Assembly (NCBI GenBank): GCA_021613375.1 | Contig: CM038702.1 | Span: forward strand, 29,343,349-29,407,348 | DNA from: Megaleporinus macrocephalus | Taxonomy: Eukaryota; Chordata; Actinopteri; Characiformes; Anostomidae | Direction of reading: 5' to 3' | DNA length: 64,000 nucleotides | In this document: positions 1-13,099 of the stretch, piece by piece | Position numbering within the stretch: position 1 is the first letter of the stretch | Layout: every line of letters starts with the position of its first letter | The notes under the pieces: generated by a model | Database searches by the model: none | Seen by the model: the letters and a program-made list of their open reading frames with translations, nothing else | What the model was told of the DNA's origin: nothing | Program-made: the position numbers and the translations under genes

Positions 1-1361
1 GCATGTTGCTATTTGCTTATTATTCTTATTGTCAACTTCATACTCCTTAAACATATCCTTTTAGTATGTACAAATACAAACATTTAATAAAAAATAAGTC
101 ATTTTGAGTCTTTTATCAATGTTAAGCAAGATAGTGTCAAGTCCTTAAAATTGCGACTCCCCCATCTCTGGTTTAAACGCTGATAATAAAAAACGACATA
201 ATAAAATGTGAAAATAATTTTCTTTACCTGGCTCTGGCAAATAAATATGTTGTCTGTCTGTTCAGTACACATTTGACATTTATGCCTTAATCGACCCATT
301 GCAGTATTTAGAGTTCTTATACACCAATCTATACTGTTCAGGTGTGTAGTGTTTATAGACGTTTTTAAATATGTAAACTAATTTCTAGTGTATAGCATAT
401 GAGTTTGGTATGAACTAATATCTCCTGTTCTGGTGTACAGGAGTGTTAGAGATTTTAATAGACCAACATATTCTGTTCTATAAATGCTCATATACACTCG
501 AACAGAAAATATCAGTCTACAAAAAACTGTAGTGTTGTAGTAGTAATATTATGTAAAAAGAATGACTAACAACGCTATGTTTAATTCAACGGAATAGTCA
601 AAATTTCAACGTGGGTTGTGTAAGAAACATTTTATTTTGTACTGTGAATTTTCTATTATCATTCTGTACGCTTTGCAGATGGCATTCACTGTTGCTATCT
701 TATGAAGCAGGCAAAATGTTAAGTTGTATGTAAAAGCTCCATGTAAGATGTCACAAGCACTTTAAAACAGACAGTGATGAAAATAAAATGCAATTACAGG
801 GTTACCTTTTAGACATAAATTATATAAAATCTATATTTACAACTGTGCAACTGGTGTGTTGGGTTAACTGCTTTTAGAAGGTTTTTAAACCTTTTTGCTT
901 TATTGCTACAAAGGGGACCACTTAAGTTCTACTGCATTAATAGGGCACACCACCACGCCACAGTCCTCATTCCACACGAGGTTCCCTTCTTATTTCTTTT
1001 TTGGGATTTTTTGTCATTAACATTGACTGACAAATAATAAAGGTTGACAATTTACCAAAAAAACACCAAATATTGCATCTCTAGTACAGATTAGGAATAT
1101 ACATTCTGACTAACTTTGGTCGTATCTAGTTTAACTACAGGGAGGCACAACAAAGCAAAAAAAAAATTCTGTACAACAACAATGTACAGCTGTGAGATTA
1201 CCTTTTTATGACACCACTACAGATGAAGAAAAATAGCAGCAAACAAAACATTTTTATACAAAGCTGAAAGAAACTGGTAGTAAATAAGGCTACCTCTGCA
1301 TAGAAACTAACAAACTGACTAGTTTCAAGTTTAAAGCTGATGAGGATTTGTCGTCTTCTAC

Positions 1362-1579
1362 TAGGGCTGGGCGATAAAACGATAATTATCGCGAAATAAC
1401 ATTTCCTTGATGGAACTATAAGACGTAGTCGATAGAAAGTCGATAGAATTAATTTCCGTCCATGTTTTAAAAGACAATACGAATAGCTAAGCTGAACCAG
1501 AGCAAAAGTGATCTGATTTATATTGTGATATATATCGATATTGACGTGATAAGATTTTTTCCCATATCGCCCAGCCCTA
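1362..1579. mobile_element. hAT-like MITE, 218 bp
   Basis: It is bounded by perfect 15-bp terminal inverted repeats: TAGGGCTGGGCGATA at the left and its reverse complement at the right end. It has no coding capacity. The CTAGGGCTGGGCGATA terminus is typical of abundant non-autonomous elements in fish, usually placed with hAT. The flanking 8-bp target duplication is not clear (tcttctac versus tctaaagg), so the copy is old or the class uncertain. Confidence 0.75.
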
Positions 1580-2089
1580 TCTAAAGGTATTTTCTTTGTA
1601 GTGCCAGTGGCTCTGCCAACATTTTATTTGTCTAAGTAAGGCTTTTTAATTGTTTCTTGGTAATATTAGCTTATGGTAATTGGTAATTATCAGTTAACCT
1701 ACTTGGTGATAGTCATACTATCTCTGTCATTTCTGCCATTTTTTTTAATCTATCCTCAGCAATGAGCTCCCTTTCAAGGACTCTTGTTCCAAAGTAGTTT
1801 ACTGTAACAGACTCACAAATTTGAGCGAAACATGTTTCACTGAATTAGCCTATATATTTTCTGTTTATTACCATTTCCAGTATGAATAAAATTGTTTGAA
1901 AAATTGAACATTGAAAAATGTTTTGTAATTGCTTTAAAATGATGGCAGACTCAGGAAAACATACTTCACAAGTACTTATTAAAATACTTGTATGAACAGC
2001 TCATCCATCCTGCTAGCTATTTTTAAATCTCTGAATCATAAACTTTGTGTCTTTAAGACCAGTTTCTACCTCCCACCATGTTGAAACGT

Positions 2090-2356
2090 CCTCTAAAGTA
2101 CATGCGCAGAACGTATTTAACATTTCCAATTGGGAATGTAATCGGTTACAGGCGTTTACACAGCTATTATTCTTCTATTAAACTGATTATTTACGGGATT
2201 ACCCACCTCCTTCAATCGGATAGAAATTGTAATCGGAATGACCTCAGTCGGACTAGTCTATTCGGATTGAGGTGTATACATGGGTGTATTCTATTCTGAT
2301 TGAGCCATTAGTCGGATTATTAACGAATTATCAGGCTGCATGTAAACATAGCCATC
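2090..2356. mobile_element. MITE-like interspersed repeat
   Basis: The segment is full of repeated CGGATT/AATCGG motifs and ends with GCATGTAAACATAGCC, a terminus seen in teleost non-autonomous DNA transposons. The left edge (around tacatgcgcag) is only approximate. It has no coding capacity. Confidence 0.4.
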
Positions 2357-2749
2357 GTCAGTTAGATATTGTTATACCATAGCCGTTTATACTTCCCTCA
2401 CTATATTAACTTCTCTCATAGGAACAACACAGTCTTCCAAAACATTAATCAACAAGGCTTAAGCACATCATATCCTGAAGCAATCTGCTGCATATATAGA
2501 TAATCACACCAATTAACATGTTTCTCACAGTGTATAAATGCATCTTGTCTTCAAAAATGCACCTTTTCAAAACAGCATACAGTATCACACAAGCATATGA
2601 TAATTCTGACTTTAGTAAAATCATCAAATCTACAGCTTAAGAAACTAGCAAAGTATTGCATTTCCGCAATTTGGAAACATTTTACTTACACTAAAGAAAC
2701 AAACATTTGAAAGAAAAAAACAACAGAAGTCATACCTGAGTCAAATGAG

Positions 2750-3425
2750 ATTTCTGAAGACTTTATGAAATTATCTGCTACTGCTCATCAGGTTGGAAGA
2801 GTGCCCGAAACAAGTATGGACTAGTATGTATATAATAGTACAATAGAGAAATCCACTACTCCCTAAGAAGAACATTTCTGCCTGTTTAAAGTTTCCTTAA
2901 GACCACTTGGAAGAGCTGGAAGACCGCTGAAAGTATATGGACGGAAAAGGCACAAACTGATTTTTATGGATTAGATGAGATGTTATGTTTGGCAAAATCG
3001 AACACTGTATTCCGGCAAAAGAAACTCTTCCTAACTTTGGAACGCGGTGGTCGCTGTACCACAGCGTAGGGCTGTGTTGCTATTATTCAGGTTTTCTTTC
3101 ATGAACAATGTGAAAATGGGCCAAGACTCTTAAATGACTCTGATAAACAATTTTAGGAACTGTTTTACTAAAGTCATTACTGTTCAAGGGGGTCACACCA
3201 GTTTCTAAAAAGCAGAAGTTTACATACTTTTGCCAACAAAGACACTTAATGCTATAATATTTGGTTCAATAAATGTATGTAAAAATACATACTCTCTTGT
3301 GTTGTTTGTTTATCTGGGTGCTCAATATCTACCGTTATAAGAGAAATAAAGATCTGATCATATTTTAGGTATAATTTGTCAAAATCCATAATTCATATGG
3401 GTTAAAAGGGTTCACAAATTTAAGC
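2750..3425 (+). mobile_element. Degraded Tc1-like transposon
   Basis: It keeps scattered Tc1 landmarks in order: a stretch like the transposase N-terminal helix-turn-helix (gctcatcaggttgg, near 2783), a central block (atggacgga ... ttatgtttggcaaaa, 2937-2995), a post-coding block (aagggggtcacaccag, near 3187) and an end resembling the inverted repeat (gggttcacaaa, near 3408). Frames are destroyed by indels. It sits in the ube2h intron. Confidence 0.7.
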
Positions 3426-4309
3426 AGCACTCTCTAATAACCATTTTTCACATTTAACTCCACCCTACAAATGGTGCAATTTTGTAAAAGGTATTTCAGG
3501 GGAAAGAAAAATAAGGTAATTAAAATTTTACATGTAATTAAAATAATGTAAATTATTTCTGATAAAAAACATTTGTGGGTTCTTCCTGTAAATATGTTGC
3601 ACTTCTGTAGTGGGTTAGGGTAAGTCTGCACCCCTTCCTTGCCACAAGGAATTTGAAAGTCCATGAAAACCATGAATGAACATCACTATTCCAGCCATCT
3701 AACTAGAAACCACTGACACTCACTGAAGTTATTCTAGTCCCACCTTCTTGCAGCTTCCGGGTAGTAACAGACTATCCAATCATCACACCGTTTTCACGTG
3801 AGACAGACAAAAAACAATAGGCTACAACTTGCTATCAGATCTGTGTACTTTCAAGGAACCTAAAAGCCTTTTGACGTATTTACCGTATTTTTTACATTTT
3901 CGCCATGAAACGTCAGCACAGCACTACATATAAGATGCTTACAGAATAACCAACACAAGGTGCTAACTTCACTTGCATAATTTTAATGAGCATTCAGCAT
4001 GATGATGTATGTAAGTAGCTCAACTTAACAAGGGGTTCTTCAAGAAGAACGTTCTATAATAAAAACAAAATAGGAAAGAAATAAGCCTGTGACAAGACTA
4101 CACATTAAAATATTTACCAGTATTTTGGTTAGTCACAGCTGCACCTTGTAAAGACAGCAAATACGTTATCGTTTATAAAAATGCATGATACACTCTGAGA
4201 CTCTCCACAGGAAACTTTACTGCACCACAACTAGTACACGATGTTATACTTTTTCATACTGAAACAGAGATGATTTTTTTCCCTAAAAAATAACAGTAGA
4301 CGGTAACAG

Positions 4310-4392
<83 letters not shown>
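4310..4392. repeat. Poly(A) run followed by (TA)26 microsatellite
   Basis: 31 A residues are followed by 26 TA units. Open frames here on either strand are low-complexity artefacts. Confidence 0.97.
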
Positions 4393-4394
<2 letters not shown>

Positions 4395-5312
4395 GGATCA
4401 TAACGCATTTACAAAACCGCGGATATAAACAGTTATCACGCAGCAACCGTGTTAGCCGTCGTGGTAAATCTTATTTACCAAGGAAAACAATCACTCGCGC
4501 TTGCAAAATGAGCACTTATTCGCTATGATTCGTAACAAAATACATTCGTTTTGAGATCGTAACTAATTTTACCAGATTTATCCCACATACAGTTTTACGT
4601 TGTTTAGGAGCATTTTGTAGTGTCTCTTCGGTCGACAACATGCAAAACAACAGGGCCTCAAATTCAGTTATCATCTTGGCTATCTAGTTAGCAAGCTAGT
4701 GTAATAATCCCTCGTTAATGAGGCATGATTTATCAGTCAGCAACACAAGGGCAAGCCACACTGGCTATGACCGTTTCTTCAATTTTGAATTACAACTAAA
4801 TTACTGTACAGAGGTGTCATTAACTGAAGAAAGACTGATACACCGTGTATGATACGGCAAGCGACTAAGTATTGCAGTTAGCTCGCTGGGCATATATCAA
4901 AACACAGCCATTCAATCTGGTTTATTCGTAAACAAACTTGTGCTTTGACACTGGTAGCACAGATGTAATAGGTTTACCACCGTATAACGTCAAAATGCAT
5001 ATACTGAGGTGATATTGCTAGCTAGATAGTAGTAAAGCTAATAGCAATGCTCGCAGTACATGCTAATATGTAACTAGCTTGCTACTTCAATGTTGCTACA
5101 TGGCTAAATAGTTACGGACAGTGTTTTCACTCCTTTAAAAACTTTTTCACATTTGCTGTTAAAAATCTAAACAACAGTCATTATAGACCACAGGTATTAT
5201 TGTAAAACTGACACATGCAGAGTGAGTCTAACACACTTGATCACAGCTGTTACTACCTACAACGTACACAAATATGAGGTAGCTATCATTCTGTTTATGT
5301 TCTAAAGGATAC

Positions 5313-5365
5313 AGTTTCACCACATCGGTATCCATTCGCCTTTTACCCGGACTTGGAGACGACAT
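5313..5365 (-). CDS. ube2h: ube2h first coding exon (E2 ubiquitin-conjugating enzyme H)
   Basis: Read on the minus strand from an ATG at 5365, the exon encodes MSSPSPGKRRMDTDVVK plus two bases of a Leu codon. It then meets a GT donor (GTATCC, 5312-5307). This is the highly conserved vertebrate UBE2H N terminus, and the known exon 1 ends at the same Leu codon. UBE2H is a cytosolic/nuclear class III E2 that takes ubiquitin from E1 and passes it to substrates with partner E3s, including the CTLH/GID complex. The catalytic UBC fold lies in later exons beyond the left edge of the window. No further ube2h exon was found in 1-5312, which fits the very long intron 1 of this gene in vertebrates. The start is the only ATG giving the conserved N terminus. 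Confidence 0.93.
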
Positions 5366-5800
5366 TTTTACGTCTCTGTGTGGAATGCCAGTGTCTTCTC
5401 AGTTAGAATATCGAATATTCGCTTCTGTCGAAACACTTTATCTCTATGTTTTACATAAGCAATCTAATGACTGCAAATTATTCGACCTCCACTTTCTTTC
5501 GGCGGCGATGTCCTATGCTCCACGGCTTGGTTGCTCTCTATGCTTACTCTTTGCTTTGTCGTCTACTCTCCAGTAACATCATATCCCTCCGCGAATGTCG
5601 TCATATTTAAGGGACGACAAGGGTATGGGCTGTTTACGTAAACGTAGTTGCGTTCTGGAATTACGGGATACGAGTTAATTGACGAGACTTATTTTCAGTT
5701 TCTAACTCGTTTTAATTTTTATTCGCTGCGTTGTATTGGCCGGCTTTGTGGCTTCTGATTCAGCGAACGACCGTAAACTAAAGGGAGTGTTCAGGATTGT
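5366..5800 (-). promoter_or_regulatory. ube2h: ube2h 5'UTR and proximal promoter region
   Basis: This lies directly upstream of the ube2h ATG and is richer in CpG than the neighbouring DNA (for example around 5505-5515, 5587-5615 and 5725-5745). On the minus strand there is a CCAAT box at 5735-5739 and a TGACG half-CRE around 5600. No clear TATA box was seen, as expected for a housekeeping E2. The exact start of transcription cannot be set from sequence alone. Confidence 0.55.
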
Positions 5801-6049
5801 ATATTTGCGCGATTTCCATTTTAGACTTAAATAAAATAATGATGAAGAAATTAAAAATATGTGCTATGTTTGCCTAGCCACTGTGAATGTAAAGTGTGTG
5901 ACTGAGGTAATATTTAATTTTCAGATATATTATGTTCCTTCAGTTCATGTTGATGTTGGAAAGTCTAGATTTTATGTGGTCCATGTTTGCTTGATAAAAT
6001 ATTTTAGATTCAATCCACAGAGGTAGCTGGGAAAATGACACCGTAAACA

Positions 6050-6180
6050 ATAGTGTATAAGACAGCACTGTCACCTCAGAGCAAGACGATCAGGGTTCGA
6101 TATTCTACTTGATCATTTATTTATTGAGGAAAATTATCCAGTATTTCATATCTGTGAGGTTAAAAGAATGTGATTAATGT
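6050..6180 (+). mobile_element. tRNA-derived SINE fragment joined to a Tc1 3' fragment
   Basis: 6060-6108 resembles the tRNA-like head of teleost SINEs, with gcactgtcacctcag and a B-box-like GGTTCGAT. From about 6110 the sequence changes to a block (catttatttattgaggaaaa) found at the end of one Tc1 family. The same block recurs near 59171. Both pieces are fragments. Confidence 0.5.
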
Positions 6181-6294
6181 GATAATTTAAAGAAAATAAA
6201 AAGAAAAAAATATTATTCTTATTAAGAGAACGGGTCTGTGAGGCGGAGGCATTTTTACATGCTTACGTATGTTTTTACTTTCAGATAATTGATA

Positions 6295-6650
6295 AAAAGC
6301 AGCATGAACACAAATAAATAATAAAAAAGGTTCATCCTGCTATAAATCTTTTATTTAGCTTAATGTCTGTTGCATACTGCTGGATTGCCCTTGCTATTTA
6401 TAATAGTTCAATAGCATATGCTCTTCTGGTTGACTCTTCATGTTACTATTGTATTTATTTGATATGTGGTCAGTTATTCAATATTCAGAGATTTGATGAT
6501 GAGCAGCACAAACAAAAATAAGTAGTAAAATGTATCTTGTTAGAAATCTTTTATTTAACTTAATGTCTTTGTCTGCTGCATTTTCCCCTTCTAGCCATAA
6601 TAGACCAATAGCACATACTCTTTAGGTTGACTCCTCATGTTAATATTATA
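6295..6650. repeat. Degenerate two-copy tandem duplication, about 200 bp
   Basis: The block aaatcttttattta followed by cttaatgtct occurs near 6343 and again near 6544, with similar flanks on both sides. The copies have diverged. 5800-6050 and 6650-7190 are AT-rich, and I see no gene or clear element in them. Confidence 0.6.
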
Positions 6651-7189
6651 TTATAGTATTGTATTATAGTATATGGGTAGTTGACATGACATGGCCATTT
6701 TTTGGTCCAATGTGTCAAATATATGTAAATTATAGAAAAATATGTCAGAAACTGTGGTGATATTGTTCAGAAAGTGATGTTTTATATGAACTCATGTAGC
6801 ATTTATGTGATTAACATTACAATTTTCAGTCAAACCAGAAAAAGCTCACTCCCAAGCACATTTTACAAAGTTAGATTTTGAATAAAAACTAGAACATTAA
6901 TTATCGGTTTACTCAATCATATATTAATAATCCAGATGTCTACTTGTGAGTCTGCTTGGCTAAAAGTTCAGGCATAATATTTTGAAGCCACCCTTAATTA
7001 AAACATTTTGTCCCCAAAATGGATATCATATGGTGTGATGGCGTATTACTTTTTTAAACAGGCAATTGTTTGGAGACCTTTGGGAAGTGGGGTCCTCCTT
7101 CTTTCAGTAGGAAGAACAACCCCTCAGAAGGACACTGAAAGTTACAAGGAGAGTTATCGCTCTTCATGTTTTCAAGAAAATCTGATATA

Positions 7190-8867
7190 TCCAGCACACG
7201 TTATTGCATGAAGCGTTCAATAATGCCAAATACACCTCAGCACTTTATTGAAATCCTTCTAGATTTATCAACTATAATATTTCCGTCATCAGACTCAACA
7301 GAGCTAGACAGACTAACAGACTGCATAGGAAATACACTCCAATTAACTTTAGACAATGTTGCACTTATAAAAATTAAAAAGATGCAACAGAAAAAGCTTG
7401 CTCCGTGGTACAACAATGAAATTTGCACCTTAAGACAGACAGTACGGAAATTAGAGCGCAAATGGAGAGTGACCAAGCTGGAGGTATTTTACTCTGCTTG
7501 GAAAGACAGCCTTAGCAGAGACAGAAAGGCACTTATTAAAACATGCTCAGCATACCTGTCCTCACTCATCGAACACAACAAAAACAATCCTAGAGTTTTA
7601 TTTAGCACAATCGCAAAACTTACCAAAAGCCAGGCAGGAACTGAACCTCAAGTACCTGCCAACTACAGCAGCAATGATTTCATGGACTTTTTCAATAGCA
7701 AAATCGAGAATATTAGACAAAATGTTCTACCAATACGAGTAATCTATCCTTCACCTGGTTTGGCTGAGACAGCACGAAATGTGGTTATAGAAGAAAGACT
7801 AGAAACATTTTGTCCACTTCAGCAGTCAGAACTAGAAAAACTTAGCTCTTCTTCAAATTCTGCTACATGCACACTCAATATGATTCCAACAAGCCTATTG
7901 AAACAAGTATTACCAGCTATTATTAAACCCATCTTTAAGAAAATAATAATTTTCCCACAAAACCCCCAAACTGTGGAATAATCTCCCAGTTAATGTTTGG
8001 GACTCTGACACAGTGTCGACTGAAAACATACTTGTTTAGTGTAGCTTTTGGTGATTAATCTTCCCTTTTAGATAAAGGCAGGAGATCTGGGGGGTTCTTG
8101 GACACAGATTTATGGTGCTGTTTTTCCACCACTTCACGATCACACTGGTTTGTTGACGGTGGGGGGATCCCAGTGTCTCAGGGTGCTCTCATGTCCATGT
8201 TACCTTCTGGTTCTCTCCTTTTAGTTTAGGCTGTTATAGTTAGATCTGCCAGAGTCGCCAGCCACACTCTAAAATTCTGAACATTCATATTCTCTACAGT
8301 CATACTCCTGAGCTGAACTAACTTTCTCTCTTTACTCTTCCTGAGGTAATGACTGTCCTCCCGTCTGTTGAACGCTGTTGAAGGACTGACTATTAGGGCC
8401 TCCTCCCCACCCATCACCAGCCAGCTCTCCTGTCCATCTGTGTCAACTGATACACCCTCAGTTACATCACTGTGCCATCCAGATACACCAGCATTGAGAT
8501 AGGATGGGACTGTTTCAGCTCACGCCCACTTTACATAAAGCCTCAGTCATAGACTGCCTCAGTCAAAGACTGCCTCTACCTGTGCAGCTTCTAAAGCTTT
8601 GCTATCCAGATTTCAAACAGAGACTCTTTTCTTTGGTGTTTAGTTTATTAAACTGTAAATACGGTTTGACCAGAGGAGGATGGGTCTCCCCTTGTGAGTC
8701 TGATTCCTCCCAAGGTTTCTTCTTTCAGTTTTTCCTTGCCACTGTTGCCTCTGGCTTGCTCACTGGGGGATATATGTTGTAACTGTCTGTTTTTAAAACT
8801 CTGTAAAGCTGCTTTGAGACAACATCGTTGTAAAAAGCGCTATATAAAAATAAACTTGACTTGATTT
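7190..8867 (+). pseudogene. L2-like LINE, internally deleted, with its 3' end
   Basis: A 250-codon open frame to 7981 matches the linker between endonuclease and reverse transcriptase of fish L2-like LINEs. It contains ELDRLTDC, LAPWYNNEI, RKLERKWR and later FMDFFNSKIENIRQ. The reverse transcriptase itself is absent. After 7960 the sequence jumps to a block resembling the C terminus of the LINE ORF2 (WNNLPVNVWDSD-like, 7975-8040), with a frame change. The 3' region follows, ending in the familiar gctttgagacaacatc ... tagcgctatataaa and a short TTGA-type tail (8800-8867). Antisense pieces of the same 3' end recur at 13100-14000 and 57080-57300. Confidence 0.72.
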
Positions 8868-9109
8868 GTCATATGGCAAATTATGAGTGTTGATTAAGTA
8901 AAATAATGCAAAAGGTAACATATTTGCACATGAAAAATGCTATACTTTTATATAATAATGATAAAGAATCAGGATAAATTGACTTTGTCACATTATACCC
9001 CTTTTTAATTTAATACACAATAACATTCATGTGACACCATATGACAATTTTAGTCACTAAGACCCTAAACTAGTCTAGAATCTAGAATCACTATAAATAC
9101 CTAAAAAAT

Positions 9110-9290
9110 ATAGCAGGCATGGCTCATCACCTGCCCTATACCATCCCTACAGTAAAGCACGGTGGTGGAAGCATCATGCTGTGGGGTTGTTTTTCGGCAG
9201 CAGGAACTGGGAGACCAGTTAGGGTTGGGAGAAAGATGAATGCAGCAACATACAGAGACATCCTGGAAGAAAACTGTAACCCTAGATTTT
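9110..9290 (+). pseudogene. Tc1-like transposase fragment
   Basis: A short frame contains [20 protein letters not shown] and later [12 protein letters not shown]. This is the segment around and after the second catalytic Asp region of Tc1 transposases. Only about 55 codons survive, and no inverted repeat was found. 8870-9110 and 9290-10841 hold AT-rich sequence with no gene I can recognise. Confidence 0.85.
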
Positions 9291-10841
9291 GTAAATTTTG
9301 AACAAATTTGCAAAAAATTAAAACAAACTTTTTTGTGTGTAGGCTAATGTGTGTAGAATTGTTGAAAAAATTGTTGGAATAAGGCTGTAACATAACAAAA
9401 TGTGTTACAAAAAAAGTGAAGCTCTGTGAATATTTTCCATATGCACTGTATACTCAATTTTATGTGTCATGGTACTAAATGTAGATATTTCCATCTACTA
9501 ACATTTTGCTGAATTTATAGAGTAAATTAAAATAATTTCACAGCTTGTACTCAATGTTTTTAAGTGTAAAAATATTTCAGCAAAAAAATGAGTATATCCA
9601 AGTTTTTAGAGTGTATTTCTGGGGGCACCACTGCTCAAAGTGCCATGTTGGTAGTTATTTTTTAAGCAGTAAACCAGACTAAAATAGGTCTTACTTACAG
9701 TGAATGATTGGTTCTCTATCTGGGATATAAAATTAATAAGATCTTAAGTTAATAAGAAGTTAATAAGATCTTTATTATACCTTGGGAATTTCAACTTCCT
9801 ATTCCTTTACCTGTGTGCATTGTGCTTTTCGTGCCACATTGCCAATTATTTTTAATAATTAAAATAATTTGGGCCAAATTACATAGCTAGGTGGGATATG
9901 TACTAATTATGTAATTGGTTTTCTGTTTGTTACGTTACATGAAAAAAATCTTTGATAGCTACAATGATAGCTGCATTATTAATTTACATTTTATATGCTA
10001 TTGTTTATTGTGTCATTTCAAGCAAACATGGATTAAACTAAAATCAGGGTTTCCCTACAGTTGACACCTGAATTGCTTGCGATGAAATTCAGTAAAAATC
10101 AGCCATTTAAGTCATTTATTTAAGCATTTAATTAAATAAAAACTATGCAGCAAATATTTGATCATGAATAAATATTAGTTTACGATCATTCACTAAAACC
10201 AAAGCCTTCTCCTTTAACTACTGCATGTGAAGAGAAGTGTGAATTAAAAAGAGACAATGGCTTATGGCAGTTACATTGGGAGTGACTTATATTAGCCATA
10301 TAGCCATATTAGCCTTTTTAAATGAATGTCCTGCATAATGGGTCTTAAATACTTGACAGAGCTCTCTCTGATCAGAAATTTGAAAGTCTTAGTAAGATAT
10401 GCGTTGGGGTAAGTTCTGATTTCTTTTCAAATTAAATTTGAATGAGATTGAAAGAGTTTGAAGCTATGTTGGTTTTGTTTCTGTTTTAGCCTTTCTGATG
10501 TGGGAACTATATTTGTTCCTTAACTGGCTGAGGGAAAGCCATTGGTCTGTATCCCCATTTCATCTGGTGAGGGCCCATGCTCCATTTCTTGCATTCAGGT
10601 GATCGGATGTCAACATTAACCAGTTAAAGTCACATAGGATCAGCATTTCTGACTCGATATATAGAGATAAATGTTCAGCTAACTCATCTTCAGCACAGCA
10701 GGGCGCAGAAGGTGCTCTGTTTACTCTAGCTACCACAAAACTGTTATAGTGTCCTATGCAACTAAAAATTCTAAATATTTCTCTTTAGATAGCGCATTAA
10801 GTTTTTACTGTGATATTATGTTTCATGTAATGGAGACACTG

Positions 10842-11837
10842 NNNNNNNNNNNNNNNNNNNNNNNNNNNNNNNNNNNNNNNNNNNNNNNNNNNNNNNNNNN
10901 NNNNNNNNNNNNNNNNNNNNNNNNNNNNNNNNNNNNNNNNNNNNNNNNNNNNNNNNNNNNNNNNNNNNNNNNNNNNNNNNNNNNNNNNNNNNNNNNNNNN
11001 NNNNNNNNNNNNNNNNNNNNNNNNNNNNNNNNNNNNNNNNNNNNNNNNNNNNNNNNNNNNNNNNNNNNNNNNNNNNNNNNNNNNNNNNNNNNNNNNNNNN
11101 NNNNNNNNNNNNNNNNNNNNNNNNNNNNNNNNNNNNNNNNNNNNNNNNNNNNNNNNNNNNNNNNNNNNNNNNNNNNNNNNNNNNNNNNNNNNNNNNNNNN
11201 NNNNNNNNNNNNNNNNNNNNNNNNNNNNNNNNNNNNNNNNNNNNNNNNNNNNNNNNNNNNNNNNNNNNNNNNNNNNNNNNNNNNNNNNNNNNNNNNNNNN
11301 NNNNNNNNNNNNNNNNNNNNNNNNNNNNNNNNNNNNNNNNNNNNNNNNNNNNNNNNNNNNNNNNNNNNNNNNNNNNNNNNNNNNNNNNNNNNNNNNNNNN
11401 NNNNNNNNNNNNNNNNNNNNNNNNNNNNNNNNNNNNNNNNNNNNNNNNNNNNNNNNNNNNNNNNNNNNNNNNNNNNNNNNNNNNNNNNNNNNNNNNNNNN
11501 NNNNNNNNNNNNNNNNNNNNNNNNNNNNNNNNNNNNNNNNNNNNNNNNNNNNNNNNNNNNNNNNNNNNNNNNNNNNNNNNNNNNNNNNNNNNNNNNNNNN
11601 NNNNNNNNNNNNNNNNNNNNNNNNNNNNNNNNNNNNNNNNNNNNNNNNNNNNNNNNNNNNNNNNNNNNNNNNNNNNNNNNNNNNNNNNNNNNNNNNNNNN
11701 NNNNNNNNNNNNNNNNNNNNNNNNNNNNNNNNNNNNNNNNNNNNNNNNNNNNNNNNNNNNNNNNNNNNNNNNNNNNNNNNNNNNNNNNNNNNNNNNNNNN
11801 NNNNNNNNNNNNNNNNNNNNNNNNNNNNNNNNNNNNN
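10842..11837. other. Assembly gap (996 N)
   Basis: Unsequenced bases. The right edge lies directly against satellite family A, so the gap probably hides more of that array. Confidence 1.
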
Positions 11838-12890
11838 GAGTGCATTGGCTTTCAAATGATCTGACTCACTGCTAAGAATGATTTCACTTGAAAACATCAT
11901 AGTTGTGGAACACTAAGTGTTTCACCATAGCTTTTTGTGAAAGTGCACAAGAAATGGCCTACTACTAAATGCAAAACCAGAGTTGTCAATAAACTTGGGC
12001 AAAGTTTTTTATCTCCTGAATGTAAAAGTTATTGAGATTCACTAATCACGTTGAAAAGGCGTTTACAGCACTGTAGAAGCGCTTTACTGTATTAGAATGG
12101 TCTGAATCGCTGCTGAGAATGATTTACGTGAAAACATCATAGTTGTTGAATGCTTGGTGTACCACCATGGATATTTGTCAAATGCAACAATGATGATCAT
12201 CTATGTTGTAGTTTAATACAAAATACGAGAAAATAAGAAATTTGTGTAAACTTTGGTGCCCATTGTTGTAAAAGTTATTGAGGTATTAAGTTGATGAACA
12301 CTAAGTGTCCCTCCATGAATTTTAGTTGCTGCTATGTTGCTTATGTTTAAATGCTACACAGGAGAAAATAAGCCGTTGGGGCAAATTTTTCAGCTCCTGG
12401 CTGTAAGTCATTGAGGTTCACTAAACACGCTGAAAATGCATTTAGAGCACTGTAGAAGCGCTCAGTGGCTTTAGAATGGGCTGAAACGCTGTGGAGCATA
12501 TTTACGTGAAAACATCATAGCTGCTGAACACTAAGTGTTCCTCCATGAACTTTCGTGAAAATGCAACAGAAGTGGCCTGCTAATAATTTTAAATGCAACT
12601 TGGGTAAAGTTTTCTGCTCATGGCTGTAAAAGTCACTGAGGTGCACGTAAAGCTCTCAGCGGCTTTAGAATGGTCTGAATTGCTGTATACCATGATTTTA
12701 CATGAACTCGTCATAGTTGTTGATAGTTGTCATAGCTTAGTGTACCACAATGGATATTTGTCAAAAAGCAACTGAAATAGGCTTCTATATTGTGTTTAAA
12801 TGCAAAACACGAGAAAATGCGCCAGTTGGGTAAAATTAGGTGCTCGTCGCTGTAAAGCTAAAACAAGCAGTTCAAAATGGTCTGAACTGC
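11838..12890. repeat. Satellite family A (monomer about 240 bp)
   Basis: Diverged tandem monomers share aaaacatcatagttg (near 11891, 12131, 12510 and a mutated copy near 12703), cactgtagaagcgct, ctttagaatggtctgaa and gtaaaagt(c/t)attgag. The spacing between the first two is 240 bp; later ones are truncated. The same family returns at 53232-53760, again followed by family B. No coding potential. Confidence 0.85.
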
Positions 12891-13090
12891 CGTATAGCAT
12901 GATTTTAAGCGCTCAGTATCAAGCAGAGTCAAGCTCGAAATCCAACACAGTCAATGTGGGTGCCAAATTCATTAAGACAGGCTTTGACATCTCTGAATTA
13001 TCTAGAATAAGACTGAAGAACAAAAACATACAGAGAAAGGGATGAAATCCATTGACTCTGAATAAGTGCTCATATTGAAGGACAATGGCT
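12891..13090. repeat. Satellite family B island
   Basis: Begins gctcagtatcaagcagagtc and continues with the family B string (ccaaattcattaagacaggct, tctgaattatctaga, ctcatattgaa, ggctatgggagttagg). It joins family A directly at about 12890. Confidence 0.85.
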
Positions 13091-13099
13091 ATGGGAGTT

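Larger units (their letters stand above)
1..5312 (-). other. ube2h: ube2h intron 1 (partial)
   Basis: AT-rich, stop-filled DNA downstream of the ube2h exon 1 donor on the minus strand. It holds a MITE (1362-1579), a second MITE-like repeat (about 2090-2356), a Tc1 relic (about 2750-3425) and a poly(A)/(TA) microsatellite (4310-4392). I see no coding exon or RNA gene in the rest. The short open frames here have no family resemblance. Confidence 0.8.

Noticed and set aside
4231..4446. Frame with alternating Ile-Tyr and poly-Phe
   Set aside because: Translation of the (TA)n and poly(A) microsatellite.
7237..7476. Minus-strand frame inside the L2-like LINE
   Set aside because: Antisense of the LINE ORF2 linker frame, which is longer and matches the family.
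10749..11900. Open frames of more than 300 codons on both strands
   Set aside because: They run through 996 unsequenced bases (N), so the length is an artefact.
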